From Pseudomonadota bacterium (GTDB taxonomy: Bacteria; Pseudomonadota; Alphaproteobacteria; Rhizobiales; Beijerinckiaceae), in the NCBI GenBank assembly GCA_023423995.1, contig JAFAEL010000091.1:1-51437 (forward strand): 51,437 bases of DNA, in the 5' to 3' direction. The translations under genes and the position numbers were made by a program. Below the pieces are notes generated by a model, which saw only the letters and a list, made by a program, of their open reading frames with translations, was not told the DNA's origin and searched no databases. Shown one piece after another: positions 7,706 to 16,600 of this stretch. Numbering within the stretch: position 1 is the stretch's first letter; every line of letters begins with the position of its first letter.

Positions 7706-10700
7706 ACCTCTCCGCGATCTTCATCCGTCGCCCGATCGGCACCTCGCTCCTGATGCTGGCGATCGCGGTGATCGGGCTGTCCGCCTACCCGCTCCTGCCC
7801 GTCGCGCCGCTGCCGACGGTCGACTTCCCGACCATCCAGGTCTCGACGAACCTTCCGGGCGCGAGCCCGGACGTGATGGCGTCGGCGGTCGCAACCCCGC
7901 TGGAAAAGCAGCTCGGCACGATCCCCGGGGTGGTTCAGCTCACATCGTCGAACACGACCGGCAGCAGCCAGATAACAGTCCAGTTCGATCTCAGCCGCAA
8001 CATCGACGGCGCCGCCCAGGACGTCCAATCGGCAATCACGGCCGCCAGCGGCCAACTCCCGACAAACCTGCCGAACCCACCGACCTTCCGGAAGGTGAAT
8101 CCTGCGGATCCGCCCATTCTCGTGCTGGGCGTCCAGTCGGACGCGCTTCCCATCACCCAGGTCGACGATCTCGCCGAGAATCTCCTGGCGCAGCAGATCT
8201 CGCAGCTTTCAGGCGTGGCGCAGGTGGTGATCGGCGGCCAGCAGCAGCTTGCCGTCAGGGTCCAGATCGACCCGGCGAAGCTCTCCGCAAAGGGTCTCAC
8301 GCTCGACGATGTCAGGGGCGTGATCGCTGAGGCCACGGTCGACGGCGCGAAGGGCACGCTGCGTGGCGACAAGCAGAGCTTCACCATCTTCGACAACGAC
8401 CAGCTGACGAAAGCCGCCCCCTATAACGATCTCATCATCGCCTATCGCAACGGCGCGCCGATCCGTGTGCGTGACGTCGGCCAGGCCGTCGAAGGGCCGG
8501 CCGACACCACCACCGCCGCTTGGGTCAACGGCAAGCGCGCCATCGGGCTGATCGTCTTCAAACAGCCGGGTGCGAACATCGTCGAGACGATGGACCGGAT
8601 CCAGGCGGCATTGCCGCGCCTTCAGGCGAGTCTGCCAGGCAGCGTCAAGGTGGTGACGGTCGTGGACCGCACGACCAGCATCAAGGCCTCGGTCGCCGAT
8701 GTTCAGTTCACGCTGATCCTGACCATCGGCCTCGTGGTTCTCGTGATCCTGATCTTCCTCCGGGACCTTCGCGCGACGATTATCCCCGCGATCGCCGTCC
8801 CGATCTCGATCCTGGGCACGTTCGCCCTGATGTACGCCCTCGGCTACAGCCTCGACAATCTCTCGCTCATGGCGCTGACGGTAGCGGTCGGCTTCGTGGT
8901 CGACGATGCGATCGTGGTCCTCGAGAACATCACGCGGCACCTGGAGGACGGCATGCCGCCTCTCGAGGCGGCCCTCAAGGGTGCTGGCGAGATCGGCTTC
9001 ACGGTGGTGTCGATCAGCTTCTCGCTCGTGGCCGTCTTCATCCCGCTGCTCTTCATGGGCGGCATCGTCGGCCGGCTGTTCCGTGAGCTCGCCATGACCT
9101 TGACGATCGCGGTGCTGATCTCGGCTTTCGTCTCGTTGACGCTGACCCCGATGCTGGCGAGCCGCTTCCTCAAGGTGACGCACGGGCGGCAGCCAGGCCG
9201 GTTCTTCGCGATGACGGAACGAGCCTTCGATGCGCTGGTCAGCGGCTACGCCAGCACGCTCGATATCGGGCTCCGGCACCAGCGGCTGGTGCTCGGGACC
9301 TTCCTGGCCACCATCCTTGCCACGGGCTGGCTGTTCTATGAGGTCCCAAAGGGCTTCTTTCCGATTCAGGACACCGGCTACATCCTCGGCCAATCGGAGG
9401 CGGGACAGGATGTCAGCCCCGCGGAGATGGCGCGGCTGGAGCAGGCGCTTACGGCCATCGTCAGCCAGGACCCGGATGTGGAAAAGGTCATCTCCGTCAT
9501 CGGCGGCGCCAGGACGACCAACCAGGGCCTGGTCTACATAACCCTCAAACCGCGAGACGACCGCAAGGCGAGCGCGTCGGAGATCATCGACCGTCTCCGC
9601 CCCAGGCTCGCCCAGGTGCAGGGCGCGCAGCTCGTGCTGCAGCCCGCGCAGGACCTCAACGTGGGTGGGCGCCTCGCCCGAGCCCTCTACCAGTACACGC
9701 TGCAGGATACCCAGGCGGACGAGCTCAATATCTGGTCCGGACGGCTCTTCGCCCGGCTGAAGCAGCTGCCCCAGCTTGCGGATCTCACGACCGACCAGGA
9801 AGCGAACGGCCCGACCCTGACGCTGGATATCGATCGTGATGCCGCCGCGCGCTTCGGCATCCAGCCCTCCGCGATCGATGGGGTGCTGGCCGACGCCTTC
9901 AGCCAGCAGCAGGTCACCCAGTTCTTTACGCAGTTCAACACGTACAAGGTGATCCTGGAGGTGCCGCCCGACATCCAGGGCACCTTCGATACCCTCTCCA
10001 AGCTCTACGTGAAGAGCCCTATCACCGGCGCCCCCGTGCCGCTCACGACCTTCGTCAAGATGGACACCAAGCCGGTGCAGCCGCTGGTGATCGCGCACCA
10101 GGGCAGCTTTCCTGCCGTGACCTTCTCGTTCAACCTCAAGGCAGGCGTATCCCTCGGGCAGGCGGTCGACGCGATCAGCGCCGTCCAGCGGGAGATCGGA
10201 ATGCCGGCCACCATCCAGACCGGTTTCCAGGGCAACGCGCAGGCGTTCCAGGACTCGCTTTCCAGCGAACCGCTTCTGATCGCGGCTGCGATCTTCGTGA
10301 TCTACATTGTGCTGGGCATGCTCTACGAGAGCTACATCCACCCGGTCACGATCCTGTCGACGCTGCCCTCCGCGGGCCTGGGCGCCCTCCTGATCTTGTT
10401 CGCGATCGGCGAGCAGTTCTCGATCGTCAGCCTGATCGGGCTCGTGCTCCTGATCGGCATCGTCAAGAAGAACGGGATCATGATGGTCGACTTCGCGCTC
10501 CAGGCCGAGCGCGAGGAGCATCTGCCACCGCTGGACGCGATCCGGCGCGCGTGCCTGCTGCGGTTCCGGCCGATCCTCATGACGACGATGTGCGCCCTGC
10601 TCGGCGGTCTCCCGCTGATGCTCGGCCACGGTTCCGGCTCGGAGCTGAGACAACCCCTCGGCTACGCGATCGTCGCCGGCCTCGCGGTGAGCCAGATCCT

Positions 10701-10809
10701 GACGCTCTATACGACACCCGTGGTCTATCTCGCTCTCGAGCGGCTGCGCGGCCTGCGCGCGGGCGCGCATGGCGCAGCGGGGCGGGGCGAAGAGCCTCGC
10801 CCGGCCTGA
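7702..10809 (+). CDS. RND multidrug efflux transporter, HAE1/MdtB-MdtC type
   Basis: A proton-driven inner-membrane exporter of 1035 residues, the normal length for the AcrB/MdtB family. The start is a GTG overlapping the adaptor stop; upstream in-frame codons would intrude into that gene and precede the typical start NLSAIFIRRPIGTSLLM. The transmembrane proton-relay residues are present: Asp401 and Asp402 in GFVVDDAIVVLENI (helix 4) and Lys922 or Lys923 in GIVKKNGIMMVDFA (helix 10). Two large periplasmic porter/docking regions sit between helices 1-2 and 7-8. Lack of a second RND gene means it would work as a homotrimer. The divergent kinase/regulator pair is a plausible controller. Confidence 0.95.
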   Translation: MNLSAIFIRRPIGTSLLMLAIAVIGLSAYPLLPVAPLPTVDFPTIQVSTNLPGASPDVMASAVATPLEKQLGTIPGVVQLTSSNTTGSSQITVQFDLSRNIDGAAQDVQSAITAASGQLPTNLPNPPTFRKVNPADPPILVLGVQSDALPITQVDDLAENLLAQQISQLSGVAQVVIGGQQQLAVRVQIDPAKLSAKGLTLDDVRGVIAEATVDGAKGTLRGDKQSFTIFDNDQLTKAAPYNDLIIAYRNGAPIRVRDVGQAVEGPADTTTAAWVNGKRAIGLIVFKQPGANIVETMDRIQAALPRLQASLPGSVKVVTVVDRTTSIKASVADVQFTLILTIGLVVLVILIFLRDLRATIIPAIAVPISILGTFALMYALGYSLDNLSLMALTVAVGFVVDDAIVVLENITRHLEDGMPPLEAALKGAGEIGFTVVSISFSLVAVFIPLLFMGGIVGRLFRELAMTLTIAVLISAFVSLTLTPMLASRFLKVTHGRQPGRFFAMTERAFDALVSGYASTLDIGLRHQRLVLGTFLATILATGWLFYEVPKGFFPIQDTGYILGQSEAGQDVSPAEMARLEQALTAIVSQDPDVEKVISVIGGARTTNQGLVYITLKPRDDRKASASEIIDRLRPRLAQVQGAQLVLQPAQDLNVGGRLARALYQYTLQDTQADELNIWSGRLFARLKQLPQLADLTTDQEANGPTLTLDIDRDAAARFGIQPSAIDGVLADAFSQQQVTQFFTQFNTYKVILEVPPDIQGTFDTLSKLYVKSPITGAPVPLTTFVKMDTKPVQPLVIAHQGSFPAVTFSFNLKAGVSLGQAVDAISAVQREIGMPATIQTGFQGNAQAFQDSLSSEPLLIAAAIFVIYIVLGMLYESYIHPVTILSTLPSAGLGALLILFAIGEQFSIVSLIGLVLLIGIVKKNGIMMVDFALQAEREEHLPPLDAIRRACLLRFRPILMTTMCALLGGLPLMLGHGSGSELRQPLGYAIVAGLAVSQILTLYTTPVVYLALERLRGLRAGAHGAAGRGEEPRPA

Positions 10810-10843
10810 GCGAGGGACCTTCCGCCAGCCCGTACGATCTCCG

Positions 10844-10859
10844 CTGGGACATGTCCCAG
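10844..10859. promoter_or_regulatory. Perfect 16-bp palindrome
   Basis: CTGGGACATGTCCCAG is a perfect palindrome with no spacer, 35 bases after the RND pump stop and 117 bases before the repeat-protein start. A perfect 8-bp dyad without a loop suits a protein-binding site better than an RNA hairpin. Whether it controls the downstream gene is not known. Confidence 0.4.
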
Positions 10860-10866
10860 GATGCGC

Positions 10867-10907
10867 ACGGCCCCCACCGCCCCGATCTCAAGAAGTGGCG
10901 GGGCCGT
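10867..10907 (+). terminator. Candidate terminator hairpin after the RND operon
   Basis: The arms ACGGCCCC and GGGGCCGT pair perfectly, with further CAC/GTG pairing inside an internal loop. There is no clear T tract after it, so it may act with Rho or only as a 3' stabiliser. It sits 58 bases after the RND pump stop. Confidence 0.4.
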
Positions 10908-10975
10908 TCCGCGGCTCCGAATGCCTCCCGAAAGTGGGGACGTCACATTCCGCAGATCAACCGAAGGAGATCGTC

Positions 10976-11305
10976 ATGAAGAAGCCGCTGTATTCCGTTG
11001 CCGCCCTCCTGCTCCTGTCGGGCGCCGCGCTCGCCGCTCCGGCCGATCCGGCCTACCGCTACCTTGGCACACATGCGGGCGGCCCCGCCGACGACCTCAT
11101 CCCGGAGGGACGGCCTGCGCCGACGGTTCGCGTGGTCAAGGACCCCGCCTACCTGTACGGCGGCACCCATGCGGGCGGACCGGCCGACGAGCTGATCCGG
11201 GAGGGGCGGCCGGCACCGACGGTCCGCGTCCTCCGAGACCCGGCCTACCGGTATGGCGGCACGCATGCCGGCGGACCGGCGGATGCCCTGAACCCGACCG
11301 AGTAG
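10976..11305 (+). CDS. Secreted small protein of 32-residue tandem repeats
   Basis: A 109-residue protein with a clear Sec signal peptide (MKKPLYSVAALLLLSGAALA, cleavage near Ala-Ala-Pro). The mature part is almost only repeats: two full 32-residue units and one 22-residue partial unit, each starting DPAY and containing GTHAGGPAD and, in the full units, GRPAPTVRV. The start ATG follows GAAGGAGATCGTC, a strong ribosome binding site. It follows the RND pump by 166 bases, with a candidate terminator and a palindrome between, so it is probably its own transcript, ending at the hairpin just after it. I do not recognise a function. The repeats are close to identical, suggesting recent duplication or selection for uniform units. 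Confidence 0.82.
   Translation: MKKPLYSVAALLLLSGAALAAPADPAYRYLGTHAGGPADDLIPEGRPAPTVRVVKDPAYLYGGTHAGGPADELIREGRPAPTVRVLRDPAYRYGGTHAGGPADALNPTE
11045..11302 (+). repeat. 96-bp in-frame tandem repeat, 2.7 copies
   Basis: Units run 11045-11140, 11141-11236 and a partial 11237-11302, all inside the small secreted protein. Each full unit encodes 32 residues; units differ at a few positions, such as YRYLGTH against YLYGGTH. Confidence 0.85.
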
Positions 11306-11322
11306 TTCGCATTTTGAAGACG

Positions 11323-11358
11323 ACGAACCCCGGGACGCCACGCGGTCCCGGGGTTCGT
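11323..11358 (+). terminator. Strong rho-independent-type terminator hairpin
   Basis: Arms ACGAACCCCGGGAC (11323-11336) and GTCCCGGGGTTCGT (11345-11358) form a perfect 14-bp stem with an 8-base loop, 17 bases after the stop of the repeat protein. A short GTTT follows in place of a long T tract. Confidence 0.82.
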
Positions 11359-11830
11359 GTTTGGAGAGCATCGCCCGCGACCGTCGGTCAGCCGGCAGCA
11401 TCGCAAAAGCAGAGCGGTTGCGTCCACAAGCGCATTCAGTTTCGCCAGTTAAAGGTCCCTGTGTTCACCCGCGCTTCGGTCGACCACCATCGGGAATGGC
11501 ATCGTTAGTCCGCGATCGAGTTGCCGTCGCTCGATGCGCCGAACTCAATGTCCGCGAAGGAGGCTGATTGTACGATGCCGCTCCCCGTCATACGGCCCGA
11601 GCAGGCGGAAACAGGCCAAGAAGGTATGGCCCGATCGGGCGGCATGAGCCTGCGTGCCCGGGACCGAAAAGCAAACCGTACCGAGCGATGCAAACCGAAA
11701 ACTCGGCCTCCCCGGATGAGCACGAGGCGTGTGGCCTGCTGATGCCCCATCCAGGCGCTTCGCGGCACGACATCCTGGCCCCCCCAAAGCCGGTTCGATC
11801 GGCCCGGGAGGGCGCCACGTTCAAGGCCCC
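11359..11830. other. Gene-poor stretch of about 470 bases
   Basis: I see no gene here that I can support. Open frames on both strands are short and mutually overlapping, and none has a good ribosome binding site plus a protein-like composition. It separates the repeat-protein terminator from the 3' end of the next complement-strand gene. Confidence 0.45.
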
Positions 11831-12286
11831 TCAGGCACGGAAGATGCGCCCGAACAGCGACGACACGGTCGATCTCAGCTTCCTCCGCCAGGCGTCCCGC
11901 TGGAGGATGTGGTCCAGGCGCTCAGCGGCCTCATAGCCGCTCAGCCTCATCCCGACATGGCAGGAGCAGAATGCGAAGTGCATCTCCCTGTCGCTCAGAT
12001 CGAAGAAGTCGGTGCAATCTCCGACCCTATCGCTTTTCAGTCCGGCCGAGCGCAGGAGCGGATCCTCATAGGCGACCGTCAACGGTGAGTTCTCGGAACG
12101 GCATTCCCGCCTAGTTGCCTGCGGCAGGTGCTCGATCTCGTTCAGTGACCGAAGCTTGCGGTCAGGATCTGCCCGGAGCAGTGCGATCCAGCGCTCGAGG
12201 CGCTGCTCGCGGCTCATCCACTCCTGAGACTCCGGGGAACGGACTTCTGCTATCGCTTGCAGTTCGACAAACGGCTTGTGCTCCAT
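11831..12286 (-). CDS. Conserved-looking hypothetical protein
   Basis: A 151-residue soluble protein. The start is supported by AGAGGAGAAGG just ahead of the ATG. The N-terminal half is charged and helical (EWMSREQRLERWIALLRADP), a middle part holds SPLTVAYEDPLLRSAG, and the C-terminal half has a CTDFFDLSDREMHFAFCSCHVG segment near residues 110-130 with three cysteines and a histidine that could bind a metal. I do not recognise a named domain. The composition and strong start make it likely to be real. It is downstream of the cyclase gene on the same strand, separated by about 200 bases that include a candidate terminator. Confidence 0.7.
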   Translation of the reverse strand: MEHKPFVELQAIAEVRSPESQEWMSREQRLERWIALLRADPDRKLRSLNEIEHLPQATRRECRSENSPLTVAYEDPLLRSAGLKSDRVGDCTDFFDLSDREMHFAFCSCHVGMRLSGYEAAERLDHILQRDAWRRKLRSTVSSLFGRIFRA

Positions 12287-12389
12287 GAGCCTTCTCCTCT
12301 GAGAAGATCAGGTCGAAGCCCCCACTCTTGTTTGAGGAGACGCCTCCAAGAAAGCAAGCGGAAAGTCGAAGCACCCGAAAAGGCCAAGC

Positions 12390-12409
12390 TCGGCGAAACC
12401 CCTCGCCGA
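12390..12409 (-). terminator. Candidate terminator after the cyclase gene
   Basis: The arms TCGGCGA and TCGCCGA are perfect with a 6-base loop. On the complement strand the stem is followed within a few bases by CCTTTTC. It lies about 80 bases after the cyclase stop. The stem is short, so this is tentative. Confidence 0.38.
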
Positions 12410-12489
12410 AGAGAGGCTAATCACGTCTGCGACACCATGCGTCCCACGCCCCCTCGCACCCGCCGCCTCACGGTCTGTCATAACCTGTA

Positions 12490-14361
12490 CTATTCTACCC
12501 CTGCCCGTCTCAGCCCCTCTTCAAACCGCGAACGAAATTCTTCGTTGGCGCAGTAGGCGAAATCTGCTTGCATCAGCGAGAGGCTGTAGCCTGGCTTCTT
12601 CTTCAGGAGCAGATCCCTTACCTGCGCTGCCTCCTCCACTCTGGCTTGAAGGCCAAGGAGGGACACAAGGGCAGTGTACGGAAAGTACGTCGCGTTGGAC
12701 TGCGCAATTGCTTTGCGGGAGAAGAACTCGGCCTGCCCGAGTTCGTCCAGCGCGAAATGCGCCATCGAGCGGACGTGGTAGAAGGTCCACCGATGCGGAT
12801 CACGCGGGCTGAGATCCAGAGCGCGCTCGACGAGGGCGATCGCCTCCTCTTCCCGGCGGCAGAAGACGCACGCGAAGGCGAGGGCAAAGTAGCCCTGTGC
12901 GAAGCTCGGATTGAGCTCGATCGTCTTCTCGAGCGCGGCTATGGCCTCGCCGTATCGTCCGGAAAGGCAGAGCGCGCGTCCAAGCACGCAGTGGCAAACG
13001 GAATCGCGCTCATCCAGCCGCACCGCCGCCTCGGCGGATTCGAGCGCAGAAGCCAGCAAGCGAGGACGTTCAGGCGGCTCCGCGTAGAAGCATTCCTGGA
13101 GTTGGACGTAGGAGAGCGCGGCCTGCGCCCGCGCCAGTGCGGGATCGATCCCGATCGCTTTCCGGAACAGCGCCTCGGCCGTCGAGAAGCCCTCCCCCGT
13201 GAAGAACCACAGGTGCCAGAACCCACGTTGGTAACAGTCCCAGGCATCCAGGTTTCCGGGATGCTTGCGGGCGGCGACCTCCTGCTCGACGCTTCCGAGT
13301 TCCGGCTCGATCGTGGCTGCGATCTGCCGCGCCATCTCCTCGTGGATGTCGAAGATGTCGTCCAGATCGAAGGCGTAGACCTCGGACCAGAGCTGCCGCT
13401 CCGACTGTGTCTCGATGAGCTCGACCGCGATCCGGACGTGGTCGCCGCGCTTGCTGAACGAGCCCTCGACCAGATAGCGGGCGTTCAGGGCATCCCCGAT
13501 CTCCCGCACGCTCAGCCGGCTGCCCTGGAACGGCTGCGTCGAATGGCGCGTGAGGACGTCGAGCCATCGCGATCGCCCGAGCAGGCGGATCACGTCCTCA
13601 GTGAGGCCGTAGCTGAAATAGGCGTAGTCCGGCGTGCCACTTTCGCACGCGAAGGGAAGGACCGCGACCCTTGGCTTTCTGCCCGCCGCAGGGCTGTGGT
13701 CCGTACCGAGTCCAGCAAGGAGCTGATCGGAAATTGTCCCCGCGGCCCGGCCGATCTCGCCAGGCAGGACGTGGAACACCCGCACCGGCCGGGTGATGTT
13801 CTTTACGCTCTGCTCCCCGGCATCGTGAAAGGAGACGTCAAGCTTGTCCCTGACCTGATCGCGGACGGCTCGCGAGACGCAGATCCCGCCGGGCTCCGCC
13901 AAAGCTTGGAGGCGTGCGGCGATGTTTACGGCATCGCCGTAGATCTGCTCGGCCTCGCGCACGACATCGCCCACATGGACACCGACGCGGAACCGGATCC
14001 CACCGTCATAAGTGGTGGGCCCGCCCGGGGCAGAGCCTGACAAAGCCTGGAATCGCAGCGCGCAGGCAATCGCCGCGATGACGCTGGAAAACTCGGCGAG
14101 GATGCTATCGCCGGCCGTGTTGACGACCCGTCCGCCGCATGCCGCCGCTACGGTCTCGAACAATGACCGATGTTCCCGAAGCGCGCTGAGCGTTCCGATC
14201 TCGTTCCCGGCCATGAGCCGCGAATAGCCCGCCACGTCCGCGAACAGGATCGCAGCGAGACGTCTCCGATGTGATGGCGCGCGGTCCGGCGAAGTCGCCG
14301 ATCTCGGGACCGAACCGGCATTCTGCATGGTGACCCTGCCTTCGAGGCGCCGGGCGGACAT
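12490..14361 (-). CDS. Class III adenylate cyclase with TolB-like and TPR domains
   Basis: A 623-residue protein. The class III nucleotide cyclase domain (about residues 34-195) has both metal-binding aspartates, Asp42 in LFADVAGYS and Asp85 in NTAGDSILAEF, and the transition-state pair Asn146/Arg150 in GDAVNIAAR. A TolB-like N-domain region follows (VAVLPFACE at about 232 to 360). The C-terminal 240 residues are TPR-like helices (YFALAFACVFCRREEEAIALVERALDLSPRDP). This three-part architecture is common in rhizobial genomes, where many copies occur. It would make cAMP from ATP, with the TPR part binding a partner. The translated start could be the first ATG or Met12. No membrane segment is evident, so it is probably cytoplasmic. 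Confidence 0.92.
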   Translation of the reverse strand: MSARRLEGRVTMQNAGSVPRSATSPDRAPSHRRRLAAILFADVAGYSRLMAGNEIGTLSALREHRSLFETVAAACGGRVVNTAGDSILAEFSSVIAAIACALRFQALSGSAPGGPTTYDGGIRFRVGVHVGDVVREAEQIYGDAVNIAARLQALAEPGGICVSRAVRDQVRDKLDVSFHDAGEQSVKNITRPVRVFHVLPGEIGRAAGTISDQLLAGLGTDHSPAAGRKPRVAVLPFACESGTPDYAYFSYGLTEDVIRLLGRSRWLDVLTRHSTQPFQGSRLSVREIGDALNARYLVEGSFSKRGDHVRIAVELIETQSERQLWSEVYAFDLDDIFDIHEEMARQIAATIEPELGSVEQEVAARKHPGNLDAWDCYQRGFWHLWFFTGEGFSTAEALFRKAIGIDPALARAQAALSYVQLQECFYAEPPERPRLLASALESAEAAVRLDERDSVCHCVLGRALCLSGRYGEAIAALEKTIELNPSFAQGYFALAFACVFCRREEEAIALVERALDLSPRDPHRWTFYHVRSMAHFALDELGQAEFFSRKAIAQSNATYFPYTALVSLLGLQARVEEAAQVRDLLLKKKPGYSLSLMQADFAYCANEEFRSRFEEGLRRAGVE

Positions 14362-14502
14362 CCTCGACCGCCGCCGAGACGCGCCGCACTATCGATCGAT
14401 CGCCATCATCGGAAATACATTGCGGCGGGAGCCACCGAGCAACTCCGAACAGCGTACGGTTTCAGGCGGATCGATCCGTAGGAACAGCCTTCATGGGAGC
14501 TT

Positions 14503-14808
14503 TTAGTTCCTGGAGAGATGCGGATCAACTTGGCTTTGGTCGGCAGAAATCGCGCGCAGGCGTGATGCCTTTGACCGGTTCAATTCGGCTAGTGCGGTGA
14601 GCTGCGCGATCATGGCGACCGCGTCCGCGCGATCCTTCACATCTTCAAGGGCCTCAAGGAGATGACGAAGGCGTTGTGCCCGGTCCTCGAGTTCGAGTGC
14701 CTTCTGGTCGAAGTGACCAAGCAGGCGAGCCCGCGCCCGTCTGACTAGGGCGTAGCTCTCTGCATCCACCCGAGGGCCAGCCGCCCCTCCCTCCCATCCA
14801 TCCAGCAT
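14503..14808 (-). CDS. Hypothetical helical protein
   Basis: A protein of 101 residues if the ATG at 14808 is used, which has a GAGGGCGACG stretch upstream. The frame stays open back to an ATG at 14937, giving 144 residues, so the start is uncertain. The central part (DQKALELEDRAQRLRHLLEALEDVKDRADAVAMIAQL, described here in pieces by its heptad-like Leu pattern) is strongly helical and probably coiled coil. No family is recognised. It lies between the cyclase gene and the polysaccharide locus, on the same strand as both neighbours. It may be a small cytoplasmic adaptor, but that is speculation. Confidence 0.5.
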   Translation of the reverse strand: MLDGWEGGAAGPRVDAESYALVRRARARLLGHFDQKALELEDRAQRLRHLLEALEDVKDRADAVAMIAQLTALAELNRSKASRLRAISADQSQVDPHLSRN

Positions 14809-15048
14809 CACGTCGCCCTCGGCTTCATTGCCCTGGAAGCGGAGCAGCGATGGTTTCGGATGCCGGCCTTCGTGGATCCGTCTGCTCTTCTGAGCCGCGA
14901 TCGCAAGACGCTGGGTCGCGCGCCCCAAATTAGGCATCCTAGGCTCTTCGCTTCCAGGCGAATCCGCAATCTGCCCTTCCGGGCTACCTCAAGAGACGCC
15001 GAGGGCCGGGATGCCCTCGCCGGACCATGCCGGCCAAGCGGGCACGCC

Positions 15049-16533
15049 TCAGCAGGCACCCCGAGCTGCCGCTACCGTGATGGGGGTGCGGAGGAGGATG
15101 TAGAAGTCCAGCCACACGGACCAGTTCTGAATGTAATACGTATCCTGCGCCTTCTGCACCGCGAGGTCGCCGTTGCTCCTGGCCGAGATCTGCCAGAAGC
15201 CCGTCAGGCCGGGTGGAACGCTGGCTCGCAGCCGCCGGAAATCCTCGTCGAAGCCCTGCATGTGATAGGCCGGGAAAGGACGGGGCCCGACAAGGCTGAT
15301 GTGGCCGAGCACAACATTGATGAGTTGCGGCAGTTCGTCGAGGCTGTACTTGCGCAGCAGGCGGCCGATCCGCGGGATCACGCGCGGGTCATCCTGAAGC
15401 TTGAAGAAGGCATCCCACTGCGCGCGAGCGGCGGCGTTGCTCGCCAGATGAGCCTTCAGCCGAGCATCCGCATCCACGTACATCGTCCGGAACTTGAGGA
15501 CTTCGATCACCTTCCCGTCCATTCCCGTACGCGCCTGCCGGAAGAACACCGGCCCGGGCGAGGCGAGCTTGATCGCGAGCGCGATGAGCAACATCACGGG
15601 GGACGCGATGATGAGAAGCGGGATCCCGAAAGAGCAATCGAGGCATCGCTTCACGAGAAGGTTTCGCCGCCTGAAGATGCCGCGGGGTACGTCGAAGCCG
15701 AATCCGTCGCAGAGCGAGCGCAGCTTCAGGCAGGAGGTCGGGCCGTTCGCCGCCCAATGCGCCAGCACGACATGGGCGAAGGGAAGTCTGAGCAGGTCAG
15801 AGGACGCGTGCGGGTCCCGCGCCGCGACGAGCACCACCCTGATGCGCCGGCTGAGGCGGTCCGCCTCGCTGCTGCGGCCGATCACCGGGAGCGGCAAATC
15901 TGAGTTTCGGCGCTCGTCCCATTCCGAGTCGGTGTCGATGAACCCGACGATATCCAGGCCGTATTCGGGCCTCGCAAGGAGAGCGTGCGCCAACGCTATG
16001 CTGTGGGGCCCGGTACCGATCAGCGCGGTGGGGACGCCCCAGAACCCCGCCCGAACCAGCAGTGCCCGCACGGCCTCGCTTGCGTAGAACCCGAGCGGCA
16101 CGATCAGGATGGCTGCTAGCGCCACCTGGCCAACGATGACGTCGGTCAGAATCCTCTCGCCCGCACCAAGCACGAGCAGGGCAGCGAAGCTGAACAACGC
16201 AACGCCAATTCCCCTGGCGCGCAGTCGTTCGACCGGCCCCATCCCCCACTCGGCGTACAGCCCCGCCGCCAGGAAGGCGAAGACGCTGAAGAAGGCGGAA
16301 GGGATTATCGCAACCAGTTCCGCCGGCGCGGGAAGAGCGACTGCCGCGAAGGCTTGGGCCAGGTGGACGATGACTAAATCGGCTGCGCCGAGCGTACCGA
16401 CGCACGCCAGCCGCTTGAGGCTGCGCGGTACCTCCCGGGAGCGCCCGCCGGCCTCCGCCGCCGCGACCTGGCGGATCGCGACGGACCGGCTGCTTCCTTG
16501 GGGCACGTCAAGTCCGGGTGAGCTTGCGTCCAT
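15049..16533 (-). CDS. Polyprenyl-phosphate sugar-1-phosphate transferase (EPS priming enzyme)
   Basis: A roughly 494-residue membrane enzyme of the WbaP/ExoY-like class. An N-terminal block of four to five hydrophobic helices (about residues 35-150) is followed by a CoA-binding-like region with [12 protein letters not shown], then a re-entrant helix and the bacterial sugar transferase domain (about 285-490). That domain has the motifs [38 protein letters not shown](I)NV and GPRPF. It transfers a sugar 1-phosphate (often galactose or glucose) from a UDP-sugar to undecaprenyl phosphate, starting each repeat unit. I chose ATG at 16533 (GGGGGT upstream); a GTG at 16563 is possible. It is the initiating step of the Wzx/Wzy locus here. 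Confidence 0.93.
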   Translation of the reverse strand: MDASSPGLDVPQGSSRSVAIRQVAAAEAGGRSREVPRSLKRLACVGTLGAADLVIVHLAQAFAAVALPAPAELVAIIPSAFFSVFAFLAAGLYAEWGMGPVERLRARGIGVALFSFAALLVLGAGERILTDVIVGQVALAAILIVPLGFYASEAVRALLVRAGFWGVPTALIGTGPHSIALAHALLARPEYGLDIVGFIDTDSEWDERRNSDLPLPVIGRSSEADRLSRRIRVVLVAARDPHASSDLLRLPFAHVVLAHWAANGPTSCLKLRSLCDGFGFDVPRGIFRRRNLLVKRCLDCSFGIPLLIIASPVMLLIALAIKLASPGPVFFRQARTGMDGKVIEVLKFRTMYVDADARLKAHLASNAAARAQWDAFFKLQDDPRVIPRIGRLLRKYSLDELPQLINVVLGHISLVGPRPFPAYHMQGFDEDFRRLRASVPPGLTGFWQISARSNGDLAVQKAQDTYYIQNWSVWLDFYILLRTPITVAAARGAC

Positions 16534-16600
16534 TGCTGCACCCCCGGCGCATGAAAGCGCCACACGAGACTACGCGGTGACGGGCAGGCCAGGCGGGCCG

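Noticed and set aside
8209..10770. 853-codon open frame on the minus strand inside the RND pump gene
   Set aside because: It is Arg, Asp and His rich, has no domain, and mirrors the pump gene, whose frame has strong family motifs.
11045..11302. Short direct repeats as a CRISPR array
   Set aside because: The units are contiguous and in frame in a coding gene, with no spacers.
12568..14040. 490-codon plus-strand open frame across the cyclase gene
   Set aside because: No motif seen, and the minus-strand gene has cyclase metal residues and TPRs.
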